Notes: generated by a model from the sequence alone, not told the origin. Numbered from the stretch's first letter, positions 34,884 to 44,928 are shown. The stretch is 64,000 bases of DNA from Oscillatoria sp. FACHB-1406 (GCF_014698145.1 NZ_JACJSM010000001.1:532633-596632); one strand, 5' to 3'. Translations and numbers: made by a program.

Positions 34884-36023
34884 ATGAATGAATGCCAGTG
34901 GGGGGGAAAGCCAACCGTTTTGGCAGACCTCCTGCAAATCTTGCTTGCTAAGCTTCCCAAACTCGCAAACCTCGGTCAATTTCTCATCATTGCCTTGCTT
35001 GCGGGTTTTTTGTTCGATAAATTTCACATTCCTGTCAGTTGGTTACTCGGCCCGATGGCCGCAGGCGTTCTCTGTGCTATCTTCTCAGGGCGCGCCCAAA
35101 CCCTCACCCCCAAGCTTGTCATCCTCAGTCGCTCGATACTCGGTTTGATGGCAGCGTCTCGCTTCTCTCCCGATACCGCGCACCAAGCCGTCACTTATGC
35201 CCTGCCCCTCCTCTTTTGCATTCCGCTGGCGGCAAGCTTCAGTTTGATCAACGGCTATCTCCTCTGGCGTTGGTCGGGAATCGATCGCATCACCAGTTTC
35301 CTGGGCTGCATTCCCGGTGCGTCCGCCGGGATCATTGCCATGAGCGAAGATTTGGGTGCAGACGCACTCGCTGTCTCCATGCTCCAATATATTCGAGTGC
35401 TGATGGTGGTTGCCATCATTCCCGCGATCGCGACCTTTTACATTCCCCATCTTACTCCAACCAACGTAACGGCCCCCCTCCCTCTACCGCACGTCTCCTC
35501 CTTCTCTCCCTGGTTCAATCTTTCCCTCTTAGCCCTAGGCTGCCAATTGGGAATCGTCCTCGGCAACAGCTTGCGCTTACCCTCCGCCGCCTTCCTCGGT
35601 AGCTTCTTCATCGGGCTTCCCGCCTTTTGGAACTTACCCCACTCCCTCTACATTCCCCACTGGCTATTCCTCACTGCTTTACTGATTGTTGGATTGTCCA
35701 TTGGCTTACGCTTCGACCGACCAACTGCGCAACAACTATTTAAAGCAGTGTTGATTGATGTCGGGTTAGTGCTGGTGATGATTGTGAGTTGTTTGGGGAT
35801 TGCCTACGGCTTCCATCAAGTGGCGCGCGTTGATATCGTCAGCGCCATTCTCAGTTTTACGCCGGGAGGTATTGAGGCGATGTTAGCAACAACTCTCCAA
35901 CTGGGCGGCGATACGGGTTTAGTCCTCGCTATTCAAATGACTCGTATGTTTTTAATTCTGTTCTTAACCCCTTGGCTGATTGGCTTGTGGTTGAAGCCGA
36001 AGACCGCCGATAACGAACAGTGA
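34884..36023 (+). CDS. AbrB-family membrane protein (COG3180-like)
   Basis: A 379-residue membrane protein with about 10 helices. The repeated motif (LGPMAAGVL... then CIPGASAGIIAMSEDLGADALAVSMLQYIRVL... and later SFTPGGIEAMLATTLQLGGDTGLVLAIQMTRM) is the duplicated membrane module called the AbrB family in COG3180. Despite the name, it is not the AbrB DNA-binding regulator. It is likely a transporter or regulator of unknown ligand. It is preceded by 124 bases after ugd that carry the repeat. Confidence 0.82.
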   Translation: MNECQWGGKPTVLADLLQILLAKLPKLANLGQFLIIALLAGFLFDKFHIPVSWLLGPMAAGVLCAIFSGRAQTLTPKLVILSRSILGLMAASRFSPDTAHQAVTYALPLLFCIPLAASFSLINGYLLWRWSGIDRITSFLGCIPGASAGIIAMSEDLGADALAVSMLQYIRVLMVVAIIPAIATFYIPHLTPTNVTAPLPLPHVSSFSPWFNLSLLALGCQLGIVLGNSLRLPSAAFLGSFFIGLPAFWNLPHSLYIPHWLFLTALLIVGLSIGLRFDRPTAQQLFKAVLIDVGLVLVMIVSCLGIAYGFHQVARVDIVSAILSFTPGGIEAMLATTLQLGGDTGLVLAIQMTRMFLILFLTPWLIGLWLKPKTADNEQ

Positions 36024-36407
36024 ACAGTTATAAGCAGTAAGAATACCTCGGAAATAAGCTCGACTATTGTGAGGCGGGAAGGGTCAAATTTTAAGGTATA
36101 ATTTGTCGATCTTGAGTTTTCAACTCGATAAGCGCATTCTCAATTGCGATTTTACTCAATATAGTGCTAACTCGCTTGTGAATGTACGTTTCTAAGCGCA
36201 CCAAAATCTTAGCGGATGAGCGCTGCCTGTGCTACCGAATCTCCTAACCGAGTTGTGGAGCGCTATATCACCTTGCTGCGATCGCGTCCTCTGCTTTTTA
36301 AAGCAATAGTCACTAATAACGGCCAGGACAGCTTTCAGCATCCACCTCTACTGATGGGTTAACTCTTCTTATTCACCCTTCCCGATAACCGATCGCTAAT
36401 AAATAAA
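36024..36407. other. 384-base intergenic region carrying a family A repeat
   Basis: No gene is supported. It contains the family A copy at 36160-36267. The rest is the leader of the SLC13 permease, with no assignable promoter. Confidence 0.55.
36160..36267. repeat. family A MITE-like repeat, copy 3
   Basis: A 108-bp diverged copy starting TATAGTGCTAAC and ending GGAGCGCTATA, with the TGAATGTACGTTT and GAGCGCTGCC segments of the family. Confidence 0.65.
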
Positions 36408-38228
36408 ATGACCTTATCGCCCATTTTTGTAACGCTTAGCGTTGTCATTCTTGCCCTAATTGCCTTCATTTTTGAATGGTTGCCCGTCGATATCACTGCC
36501 ATTATCGTTGCCATTGTTTTAATGTTAATTGGCTTGGTCGTTCCGGAGGCAGGAGTTACCCCTGAAGAAGGCATCGCCGGATTTGGAAACTCGGCAACTA
36601 TCACGGTCATGGCCATGTTTATTCTCAGTGCGGCGATTACCAAAACGGGAGTGATTCAAATCGTGCGAGATTGGTTTCTCAAATGGGGTGGCGACGAACC
36701 CGCTCAACAAATTGTGGTGATGGGAGCCATTGTCGGCCCCATTACTGCTTTTATTAATAATACGGCGGTAGTTGCTATTTTCTTGCCAATTGTAGAAGAT
36801 TGGTGCAAAAAGCGCAATATTTCCCCCTCGAAACTCTTGATTCCCCTATCTTTTGTAACGATTTTAGGGGGAATGATAACCTTAATCGGTACGTCTACTA
36901 ACATCTTAGCCAGCGGCGTTTCAAAGAAGTTAGGATATGAAGAATTCGGTTTGTTTCAGTTTACCGCCTTGGGGGTAATCACCTTTTTTATCGGTTTAGC
37001 CTATCTCGCATTTTTTGCCCCTAAATTGCTTCCCGATCGCAAACCGGCAGCCGGAGATTTAATGACCGATGAGTACGGACTGAAAGATTACGTGACTGAA
37101 GTCGTGGTTTCGCCGCGATCGAGTCTAATCGGGCAAACGCTGCAAGAAAGTGAAATTCAACGCAAATTTGACTTCGATGTTCTCGAAATCATTCGCAACG
37201 ACGAACGCTTTCCTCAACCGATCGCGGATCGCAGCCTCGCAGCGGGTGACATCCTTTTAGTACGCGGCACTCGTCCAGAACTCCTGAAAATTAAAGACGA
37301 GCGAGGGCTTGACATTTTAGCCGACGTACAGTTCGGACAAGTCGAAACGGAAATGACGGTCGGAGAAGAACGAGTTGCTGAGATCTTAATCCTGTCCAAC
37401 TCGCGCTTAGTCGGAACGACGCTCAAAGATTTGCGCTTCCGCCAACGCTACAATGCAACCGTGCTGGCGATTCGGCGCGGTGAAGAGTTAGTGCGCGAGC
37501 GCCTCGGTAAAGTAACCCTGCGTTTCGGCGATTTGCTCCTCCTCCAAGCGCCAAAACAAAGCATACGCGGTTTACAGACCACCCGCGAACTGCTCGTTCT
37601 CGAACAGCGCGAGATGGATAACTTACGTCAAGATAAAGCTTGGCTTGCGCTCGCGATCGCGGTTGCCGTCGTTGTTGTCGCCGCTCTTGATTGGATGCCG
37701 ATTCTCATCAGCGCTCTCGTCGGTGTCGTTCTGATGGTGATTACCGGCTGCCTCAAACCGGGCGAACTCTACGGAGCGGTGCGTTGGGACGTAATCTTTC
37801 TCCTGGCAGGTTTGATTCCCTTGGGAACTGCAATGGACAAATCCGGTGCAACCGAATGGCTGGCTAAAAGCCTCGTTGCTGCTGGAGGAAGCCTTTCTGG
37901 GTATTGGATTTTGCTATTCTTTTTCGCAGCTACTTCCCTGCTTACCGAAATTCTTTCCAACAACGCCTCGGTGGTACTGATGCTCCCCATCGCCGTCAAA
38001 GTTGCAGAAACCCTGCAACTCAATCCTTACGCCTTTATGTTTGCCGTCACCTTTGCCGCTTCTAATAGCTTCATGACTCCCATCGGCTATCAAACCAATA
38101 CAATGGTTTACGGTCCGGGCGGTTATAAATTCCTCGACTTTTTCCGCGTCGGCGCGCCCTTAAATTTATTAATGGCGATTGTTACACCGGTGTTAATTGT
38201 GTGGTTATATGGGTTGCAGCCCAATTAA
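36408..38228 (+). CDS. SLC13-type permease with two RCK/TrkA-C domains
   Basis: A 606-residue membrane protein. The N-terminal half (residues 1-205) and the C-terminal half (residues 405-606) each carry about five membrane helices, separated by two cytosolic TrkA-C (RCK_C) domains at about residues 220-295 and 305-385. Motifs include NNTAVVAIFLP and TLIGTSTNILAS in the N-terminal half and NNASVVLMLPIAVKVAE and FMTPIGYQTNTMVYGPGGY in the C-terminal half, typical of the divalent-anion/Na+ symporter (DASS) superfamily, which in cyanobacteria includes sulfate and dicarboxylate transporters. Substrate is not determined. Confidence 0.88.
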   Translation: MTLSPIFVTLSVVILALIAFIFEWLPVDITAIIVAIVLMLIGLVVPEAGVTPEEGIAGFGNSATITVMAMFILSAAITKTGVIQIVRDWFLKWGGDEPAQQIVVMGAIVGPITAFINNTAVVAIFLPIVEDWCKKRNISPSKLLIPLSFVTILGGMITLIGTSTNILASGVSKKLGYEEFGLFQFTALGVITFFIGLAYLAFFAPKLLPDRKPAAGDLMTDEYGLKDYVTEVVVSPRSSLIGQTLQESEIQRKFDFDVLEIIRNDERFPQPIADRSLAAGDILLVRGTRPELLKIKDERGLDILADVQFGQVETEMTVGEERVAEILILSNSRLVGTTLKDLRFRQRYNATVLAIRRGEELVRERLGKVTLRFGDLLLLQAPKQSIRGLQTTRELLVLEQREMDNLRQDKAWLALAIAVAVVVVAALDWMPILISALVGVVLMVITGCLKPGELYGAVRWDVIFLLAGLIPLGTAMDKSGATEWLAKSLVAAGGSLSGYWILLFFFAATSLLTEILSNNASVVLMLPIAVKVAETLQLNPYAFMFAVTFAASNSFMTPIGYQTNTMVYGPGGYKFLDFFRVGAPLNLLMAIVTPVLIVWLYGLQPN

Positions 38229-38350
38229 GCCCTCTCGTACTCGCTTCGCCAAAGCCTACGTCCCAATTATTTCAAGAATTAGGGCGGCTTTGGCTCGTTT
38301 TTCGGTAAGATGCAAAGAAAAGGGCGAAAATCGCGAAATATTCCTTGCAA

Positions 38351-39277
38351 ATGCAGAGTTCTGGCTTGTTTATCGGTATGGTAACGCTCGATTTAATCTA
38401 TCGAGTCGATCGCTTCCCTCACTCCAATCAGAAGATAGCAGCTAGCGATTGCGCGATCGCAGCAGGCGGCCCTGCAACCAATGCTGCGGTTGCCTTTTCC
38501 ACCCTCGGCAGTCGCGCCTTACTCCTCGGTGCGATCGGTAATAGCCCTTACAGTCGTTTAATCCAAGAAGATCTCGAAGCGCGAGGCGTAACGAGCTTAG
38601 ATGTCGCCGCCGATGCGACTCTCTCCCCGCCCATCTCTTCTATTATTACCACCAAAGAAACGGGCGATCGCGCCGTTGTCTCCTTACCGGGTTCTCGCGT
38701 TCCCGTACCCGCCGCCCGCTTCCCTCCCGGTTTCTTACTCGATTGCGACATCATTTTGTGGGACGGACATCAACTCGAACTCAGTCGCGCCTGTGCCGAT
38801 TTACGCGAGACAGCCGCCCGGGCGAGGGCTAAAGAAATTCCCATCGTTCTAGACGGCGGCAGTTGGAAACCCGGATTGCAGGATGTTCTGCCCGCCGTCG
38901 ATTACGCCATCTGTTCCGATGACTTTTACCCGCCTTCCTGTAACAATCGCCAAGACGTTCTCGACTATCTCACTGGACTCAACATTCCCTATATTGCCAT
39001 TACCGGCGGCGAACGACCGATTCAATATCTCGCAGGCGGGCGGGCTGGCTGGGTAGACGTTCCCAGCATCGAACCCGTCGATACATTAGGGGCAGGAGAT
39101 ATTTTCCACGGCGCTTTTTGCCATTACATCCTCAAACATGACTTCCTTGAAGCCCTATCCCGTGCGGCAGAAGTTGCGGCGTTTTCCTGCCAATTTTTTG
39201 GAACCCGCGCTTGGTGTAAGGAAATATCGCAGAGATTTACGCTTTCGCAGGACGATATGCTGGGGGAGAATACTTAA
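38351..39277 (+). CDS. PfkB-family carbohydrate kinase
   Basis: A 308-residue cytosolic kinase from the ATG at 38351 (MQSSGLFIGMVTLDLIYRV). It has the N-terminal GGPATNAAVAFSTLG motif of ribokinase-like enzymes and the C-terminal signature DTLGAGDIFHGAF with the catalytic Asp and anion hole. The substrate may be a sugar or nucleoside and cannot be told. An upstream TTG at 38345 is in frame. The gene lies 122 bases after the SLC13 permease gene. The frame closes 83 bases before the restriction gene. Confidence 0.85.
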   Translation: MQSSGLFIGMVTLDLIYRVDRFPHSNQKIAASDCAIAAGGPATNAAVAFSTLGSRALLLGAIGNSPYSRLIQEDLEARGVTSLDVAADATLSPPISSIITTKETGDRAVVSLPGSRVPVPAARFPPGFLLDCDIILWDGHQLELSRACADLRETAARARAKEIPIVLDGGSWKPGLQDVLPAVDYAICSDDFYPPSCNNRQDVLDYLTGLNIPYIAITGGERPIQYLAGGRAGWVDVPSIEPVDTLGAGDIFHGAFCHYILKHDFLEALSRAAEVAAFSCQFFGTRAWCKEISQRFTLSQDDMLGENT

Positions 39278-39360
39278 AGTTATCTGCGATCGAGCGTTAG
39301 CTATATGTACCGTTTCACTCTAACTTCTGTTAAACTAACGCAAATTCTACCTATATCTTA

Positions 39361-40410
39361 TTGTCAGTGGTCGAACGTAATTATCGAAGAACAGTAGAGC
39401 AACTACGGGAAGTCGCCTCTATGTTCTGGCCACTAGAATTATCGCAACAAGAAGCTGAACTTAGTATTGTTCCTAAACTCATAGAAACTCAAAATCAGTT
39501 TGTTTCAATTTTGAGCATTGATGTTTCCAATATAGAAGGGTTATTCCAGATTATTAATGCTTCTCAGCTTTCTGCTAATTTATTTCTCAAACACTTAGTC
39601 ATTTTGTCTGACTTTGGTGGAGAAATGTTACAACGTTTGAACAGTCGTTTTCACTCTATTTTTCCATCCGGTAATTTAGAGTATATTTGGCATAAAGGTA
39701 AGCAGATTTATGAATTTGAATGTTTGCCTTGTTCGGGCAAGCTAACAAACTCTAAGTTAGGAATTGACGGAAAGAAACTTTTACAGTCTCGCGCTTTGTC
39801 TCCGTTGCATAAAGATATCATTGCTATTCTGCTTTTTGGAAGTAATGCTACGCAAAAACGAACTGCGGAGATTCTAGCCAAATGCGAAATTGGTAACTAT
39901 TTAGGAAAACCTGATGCCTTAACCCGATTTCTTAAACAGCGATATATCTGGGTTAGTAGAATTACGTCTGGAGCGCAATCCAATACTTTAGGAAACACGA
40001 CTCAAAATTTTGTAAAAAAGTATATAGAGGAGCATTTGCGTATTAACAACATTCAAATAGAACGTGACAGTCATTTGCCGGGTATAAAACATACAGGTGA
40101 TGACAGTGAGATGTTTACAACTTTCGACATAGTTGCTTCTGAGGGAACACGCTTTATCGCGATAGAAGTTAGTTTTCAGGTAACAACAAATAGCGTCATC
40201 GAACGGAAAGCTGGACAAGCTCGTTCGAGATTTGAGCAAATTGAACGCTCCGGTTATAAAATTGCTTATGTCATCGATGGTGCAGGTAATTTCGAGCGGG
40301 AAACAGCTTTGAGGACTTTATGCTATTACAGTCATTGTACAGTGACTTTTTGTACATCGGAACTCGACAGACTTTGTGATTTTTTAGAAGAATATTTTAC
40401 GACTGATTAA
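39361..40410 (+). CDS. putative type II restriction endonuclease, PD-(D/E)XK-like
   Basis: A 349-residue protein with no ATG before residue 21; the likely start is the TTG at 39361, or GTG at 39367. The C-terminal part contains TFDIVASEGTRFIAIEVSFQ, an Asp followed 12 residues later by Glu-Val-Ser, resembling the D...ExK-like core of PD-(D/E)XK nucleases, with Lys/Arg-rich residues after it (ERKAGQARSRFEQIE). The next gene, 36 bases on, is a cytosine DNA methyltransferase, the expected partner. Both are AT-rich and lack HIP1 sites as far as I can see. The specificity and type are not known; the domain call is by motif only. Confidence 0.6.
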   Translation: MSVVERNYRRTVEQLREVASMFWPLELSQQEAELSIVPKLIETQNQFVSILSIDVSNIEGLFQIINASQLSANLFLKHLVILSDFGGEMLQRLNSRFHSIFPSGNLEYIWHKGKQIYEFECLPCSGKLTNSKLGIDGKKLLQSRALSPLHKDIIAILLFGSNATQKRTAEILAKCEIGNYLGKPDALTRFLKQRYIWVSRITSGAQSNTLGNTTQNFVKKYIEEHLRINNIQIERDSHLPGIKHTGDDSEMFTTFDIVASEGTRFIAIEVSFQVTTNSVIERKAGQARSRFEQIERSGYKIAYVIDGAGNFERETALRTLCYYSHCTVTFCTSELDRLCDFLEEYFTTD

Positions 40411-40445
40411 ATTTATTTAACATAGACTCAAAAAAAATAGATTGT

Positions 40446-41816
40446 ATGAGCCGAGCAAATATTAATTTAAATAAGCTTCGTTTTGTCGATCTGTTTGCCG
40501 GTATTGGTGGCATGAGGTTTGCTTTTGAAAATGCCGCTCGTACCTTAGAAATTGAAACAGAATGCGTATTCAGTAGTGAAATAGATGCTGAAGCGCGATG
40601 GGTTTACGAACAAAACTTTGCTTGCCAACCTTACGGAGATATCCGGCAGGTAGGGAGGCTACCGGAACACGATATACTTTTAGCAGGTTTTCCCTGCCAA
40701 TCTTTTTCTTATGCAGGAAAAAAAGAAGGTTTTGGCGATACGCGAGGAACTTTATTTTTTGAAATTATGAGGTTGGTCGATACTTACCAACCCCAAGCTT
40801 TTATTTTTGAAAATGTACGGGGTTTAACAACCCACGATTGTGGCAAAACTTTAGAAACGATTAGAAACGAAATTCAACAACGGGGTTACAGTTATGACGC
40901 ATTCTTACTGAACAGTAGCAATTTTGGATTGCCACAAAATCGAGTCAGGATTTATATCATCGGTTTACTGAATGCTGCACCTAAGTACAGTTTGGTTTCT
41001 GATGTCGGATGCAGAGATTCGCATTCCTATAGCAATACCGAACAGCTTTCATTATTTCAAAATTCTCGATCGCCAATTCGGGTATTAGATATCTTAGAAG
41101 AAGCTCCCGATCGTAAATACGACTGTTCGGAAACGTTTGTGTTTGCCTTAAAAAAGGTGTTAAATAACGATCTCGAACGGTTGCACGGACTTCGATTAAT
41201 TGATTATCGCGGCGGAAACTCCATTCATTCCTGGGAATTAGGCTTGCGCGGAGAGTGTACGGCTGAAGAGATCGAGTTAATGAATCTTTTTATTCTCAAG
41301 CGAAGAAATAAAGCCTTCGGGAAGGAACAAGATGGTAAGCTTTTAACTCAAGAGCAAATTGCGACATTCTACAGTCATCCGCACTTAGAGAGTATTCTAA
41401 ATTCTCTGATAGAGAAGAAATATTTACGCAAAATCAAAGATTTTTATAAACCCGTTGCTGGAAACTTTTCCTTTGAAGTTTACAAATTTTTAGACCCTCA
41501 AAAAATATCTGTTACTTTAGTCGCCAGCGATGCGAATCGATTGGGAATTTATCATAACGAGCGAGTTCGTCGGATTACCCCTCGCGAAGCAGCCAGATTG
41601 CAAGGATTTCCCGATAGTTTTGAACTTCACCCTCAAGACGATCGAGCATACTATCAACTGGGCAATAGTGTTAGCATTAATGTAGTTGAAGCTGTCGCAA
41701 AAGAAGCGATTTCCCAAACTTTAGTTTGGGGAAAGAATTGTTTTGAAGCTGAATATCCCTCTTCTGGTATTCTCCAGAGCTTTTCTCGATCGCGCCTTCC
41801 TTCGCGCTTCAACTAG
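40446..41816 (+). CDS. DNA (cytosine-5)-methyltransferase
   Basis: A 456-residue m5C methyltransferase. Motif I is FAGIGGMRFAFE, motif IV is GFPCQSFS with catalytic Cys84, motif VI is FENVRG, motif VIII is NRVRIYIIG, motif IX is RRITPREAARLQGFP and motif X is GNSVSINVVEAVAKEA. The target recognition domain is about residues 215-370, between motifs VIII and IX, and includes a RGGNSIHSWELGLRGEC stretch. The recognition sequence cannot be predicted. It pairs with the nuclease gene upstream, forming a type II restriction-modification module that protects the host from foreign DNA. Confidence 0.93.
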   Translation: MSRANINLNKLRFVDLFAGIGGMRFAFENAARTLEIETECVFSSEIDAEARWVYEQNFACQPYGDIRQVGRLPEHDILLAGFPCQSFSYAGKKEGFGDTRGTLFFEIMRLVDTYQPQAFIFENVRGLTTHDCGKTLETIRNEIQQRGYSYDAFLLNSSNFGLPQNRVRIYIIGLLNAAPKYSLVSDVGCRDSHSYSNTEQLSLFQNSRSPIRVLDILEEAPDRKYDCSETFVFALKKVLNNDLERLHGLRLIDYRGGNSIHSWELGLRGECTAEEIELMNLFILKRRNKAFGKEQDGKLLTQEQIATFYSHPHLESILNSLIEKKYLRKIKDFYKPVAGNFSFEVYKFLDPQKISVTLVASDANRLGIYHNERVRRITPREAARLQGFPDSFELHPQDDRAYYQLGNSVSINVVEAVAKEAISQTLVWGKNCFEAEYPSSGILQSFSRSRLPSRFN

Positions 41817-41834
41817 ATTGTAGTTCGCAAGCTG

Positions 41835-43172
41835 CTAAAGTCCAGACGGGGAAGCGGGGGAAACATTAGGGGTGATGGGAGCGGGGGCTTCTTTAAGCAG
41901 GAGGTAATAAAATTGCCCGATATGGCGCGTTACTCCGGCGCGAGCGCCTGCTGCTTTGCCGGAACCGGCGAAGTAATCGACGCGCCCCGGGCCTTTAATC
42001 GCGCCGCCGGTGTCGCGATCGAGAACGTAGCGGCTGACGATTCTTTCTTCGACTTTTCCGTTGATGACGAGGGGGAGGGGTGCGTAGAGTAGGGCTAAGG
42101 CTCCGGGGGGCATAACGGATTTGTCGGTGGCGACGGAGCGATCGAGGGTTAAGGGCAGTCCGAGGCTGCCAGAGGCGGGTTGCCCTCGTTTTTCGCGGAA
42201 GAAAACGAAGCTGCGATCGCGCGGCAGATAAACGTTCATTTCTTGGGGATACTGCTCAAAGTAGGCGAGGATTCCCGGCATCGTCGCTTGCTCGAGGGTC
42301 AATTTCCGATCTTCCACCAGCGCTTTACCGACGCTCGTATACTCCTGACGCACATTTCCCGCGTAGCCAACGCTGGTTTCCGTACCGTCGGTGAGTTTCA
42401 GCCTTGCCGAGCCTTGAATGTGGATCGTATAAGCTTCCCAGCGATCGCGCAACCAAAATAACTGCAATCCCTTCAGTTTGGGATGCGTTTGCAAGCCGTC
42501 TTTGCCTTCTAACTCGGCGCGGGACGGGTGGGGGCGCGGCCAGCGATCGAGGTCTGGGGGGGCGCTGTAGAGGGGATAGCGATATTCTGGGGTGCGCGTG
42601 CGACTGGCTTCGTAAATTGGCTCGAAATAGGCGGTAAATAAGACTTCGCCTTGGCGCGGCGGGCCAATCCCAACGGCTTGATAAAAGACAAATTCTCGCT
42701 TGACTGCTGCTTGCAGTTCTTCGGGACTTCTGGCGGCTAGCAACAGTTCGCGAAAGCGCTGCAAGCTGCGAATCAGACGCGCTTGCGTAATTTCTTTGAT
42801 GGGATATTTCCGATAGGCGATCGCGGCCGCATCGGAGGCAAGATAGTTTAAGTTGCCGTCAATTGTCCTCAACAGCGTCTCTTTATCCCCATTATCCGCC
42901 CACAAGCGATCGTCTAACCCCAAAGCGGGACTGCCTCCTCCCGCTCGTTCGCCATCAATGGGGTAGAGGGGGAGCAATTTTTTATCGTTGACGTTCCAAT
43001 GGGGCGGCGACAGCGCGATCGCCCGAGGAGGTTTGACGAGAGGAGATTGCAGGAGGGCGGGCGGTCGCAGCGGTCTTCCTTGAATTGCGAACTCGATTAA
43101 ACGGGTTACGCCGTAGAGCATCGCGCCCGTCGCCACTAAACTGAGGGGAATTGCCACTAACGCTCGTTTCAT
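41835..43172 (-). CDS. mltA: murein transglycosylase A-type lytic transglycosylase
   Basis: A 445-residue secreted or lipoprotein-type protein. The N-terminus has a hydrophobic helix (residues about 7-25). The MltA domain covers residues about 145-320 (LFTAYFEPIYEASRTRTPEYRYPLY and QVEDRKLTLEQATMPGIL-like stretches), and the 3D domain at about 370-410 contains DTGGAIKGPGRVDYFAGSG with the Asp residues needed for catalysis. It cleaves peptidoglycan to anhydromuropeptides in the periplasm. It is convergent with the methyltransferase gene, 18 bases apart. Confidence 0.9.
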   Translation of the reverse strand: MKRALVAIPLSLVATGAMLYGVTRLIEFAIQGRPLRPPALLQSPLVKPPRAIALSPPHWNVNDKKLLPLYPIDGERAGGGSPALGLDDRLWADNGDKETLLRTIDGNLNYLASDAAAIAYRKYPIKEITQARLIRSLQRFRELLLAARSPEELQAAVKREFVFYQAVGIGPPRQGEVLFTAYFEPIYEASRTRTPEYRYPLYSAPPDLDRWPRPHPSRAELEGKDGLQTHPKLKGLQLFWLRDRWEAYTIHIQGSARLKLTDGTETSVGYAGNVRQEYTSVGKALVEDRKLTLEQATMPGILAYFEQYPQEMNVYLPRDRSFVFFREKRGQPASGSLGLPLTLDRSVATDKSVMPPGALALLYAPLPLVINGKVEERIVSRYVLDRDTGGAIKGPGRVDYFAGSGKAAGARAGVTRHIGQFYYLLLKEAPAPITPNVSPASPSGL

Positions 43173-43330
43173 TAACTTTTATGAAGTCATCGGGCAACTT
43201 TGCGTAAAAAACTTCTATAAATTTGGAGAGCTTTTTAGGTGAACTTACCTTCTTGGGTATCGCTCGCCAGCGTCCTCCGATTTTAGTTCCTCTTTTTCCC
43301 CCCCCGAAGGGAGGAACTAAGCAGGGGACG

Positions 43331-43864
43331 TTAACCGACTGGGGGCCAAGTATTGAAGACAAAAATAATGACGGCAAGGAGGGCAAGCAGTCCTTCGATG
43401 AGATTGCCGATTACCGAGCCAATAACGACCCCAGAAGCGGCTTTAGCAGAACGTTGGACGCGATCGCTCATTGCTAAGTCTTTACGGTAGAGAAACTCCC
43501 CCGCAAAAGCACCGAAGACCGGACCGACCAAAATTCCTACCAACGGACCGCCGAAAGGTAGAGCGGGCAGCAAACCAAAGAACCCCAAAGCCAAACCCGC
43601 GATCGCACCATACTGCGCCCACTTACTCGCTCCCAACTGTTTAGCGCCCCAATAGGTTGCTAGATATTCCACCGCCGCGCTCAAAATCAAGATGCCAAAG
43701 ATGGCGACCAAAGCCCAGCCCGCACCGGCAAAACCCGTTGCCCCGTACCAAACTGCCAGGGCGACTAAAATCAAACTCGGCCCCGGAATTGCGGGCAGGA
43801 CTGCGCCGACTACACCCACAAGCATGACGGCGATAACGATCCAGTAAAGAACAGTAAAACTCAT
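43331..43864 (-). CDS. DUF456 membrane protein
   Basis: A 177-residue membrane protein with glycine- and alanine-rich hairpins: four to five helices (residues about 8-35, 42-70, 85-115 and 135-170) and the LLPALPFGGPLVGILVGPVFGAFAGEF segment characteristic of DUF456. The function is unknown. It lies 158 bases from mltA, on the same strand. Confidence 0.85.
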   Translation of the reverse strand: MSFTVLYWIVIAVMLVGVVGAVLPAIPGPSLILVALAVWYGATGFAGAGWALVAIFGILILSAAVEYLATYWGAKQLGASKWAQYGAIAGLALGFFGLLPALPFGGPLVGILVGPVFGAFAGEFLYRKDLAMSDRVQRSAKAASGVVIGSVIGNLIEGLLALLAVIIFVFNTWPPVG

Positions 43865-43964
43865 AATTTAAAATTTTAAATTCAAAATTGCGGGAGCGGG
43901 TTTCGTTAGGTCGTTACTATAGGTTGAAGGCGGGGGGATATAAGTTCGCCGTTCCTAGAAGACC

Positions 43965-44822
43965 TTACCGTTGCGACTGTTGCGAGCGGACAACGCGAGA
44001 GAATTCCTCTTTTCCTTCTTTCAAGTTAGCAGGAATGCCATTCGGGTAAGTTTGTTGCACCATTGCTTGCAAGCGTTCAAAGCGATTTCCGGGGTCGGGG
44101 TGCGTGCTGAGAAACTCGGATTTTCGACCGCCGCCGCTAGCCGACTGAAGGATTTTCATCACTTCTACAATTCCTTTTGGGCTGTAGCCTGCTTCTGTCA
44201 TAAACTTAAATCCGAAGCGATCGCTTTCTAACTCGTCCTCCCTACCGTAGCGCAAACTGACGAGTTGATTGGCGGCTTGGGCAATCATCGCGGCCGAGCG
44301 CCCGCCATCTGCCCCATCGCTGGCTGCAATCCCGACGGAGTTGACTAAAGCTGCGCCTAATTGCTGTTTTGCGAGGTGTTCCGCTCCGTGCCGCCCGACG
44401 ACGTGACCGACTTCGTGACCGAGAACGCCCGCCAGTTGCGCTTCGCTGTTGAGGCGAGCGAGTAAGGCTGCCGTAATAAAAACTTGTCCTCCCGGTAGGG
44501 CAAAAGCGTTAATGGTTTGAGGATCTCTCAACAGGTGAAATTCAAAGGGATAACCGGACTGCGAAGCACCGGAGCGCGCTACGACCTGCCCGCCAACGCG
44601 ATCGACATAGGCTTGTAGGGTTTGGTTGGGAAGCAGTCCTCCATATTGCTGCGCCACCTGCTGCCGGGATTGTAGCCCGATCGCGACCTCCTGACGCTGC
44701 GAAAGTTGGACGTGCTGTTTTTCCCCCGTTACTGGGTTTTGGCTGGTGTTGGTATAGTAGCCAAACAGGGCAAACAGAGAAAACAAGCCGCCAATGATGA
44801 GGCGAATTAATAACTTTTGCAC
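43965..44822 (-). CDS. M48-family zinc metallopeptidase
   Basis: A 285-residue protein with an N-terminal hydrophobic segment (residues 4-22), probably a signal or anchor. The zinc site is HEVGH with His136, Glu137 and His140, and a third ligand is expected in the ELESDRFGFKFM stretch. These BepA/LoiP-type Ste24-like peptidases act in the cell envelope on misfolded proteins. C-terminal residues after about 255 contain a short Lys/Arg-rich end. It is divergent from the Ap4A phosphorylase-type gene. Confidence 0.9.
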   Translation of the reverse strand: MQKLLIRLIIGGLFSLFALFGYYTNTSQNPVTGEKQHVQLSQRQEVAIGLQSRQQVAQQYGGLLPNQTLQAYVDRVGGQVVARSGASQSGYPFEFHLLRDPQTINAFALPGGQVFITAALLARLNSEAQLAGVLGHEVGHVVGRHGAEHLAKQQLGAALVNSVGIAASDGADGGRSAAMIAQAANQLVSLRYGREDELESDRFGFKFMTEAGYSPKGIVEVMKILQSASGGGRKSEFLSTHPDPGNRFERLQAMVQQTYPNGIPANLKEGKEEFSRVVRSQQSQR

Positions 44823-44928
44823 TCAACCAATCCTCAAACTCTCGATTGAAATGCTACCATAAAATCCTGTCGAACTTATTAAAATTCATTATTGGCTCTC
44901 CAATTGAAATTTTTAAGCGATTTTAATT

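Noticed and set aside
34884-36023. AbrB family name suggesting a DNA-binding regulator
   Set aside because: The protein is a multi-helix membrane protein; no DNA-binding domain is visible.
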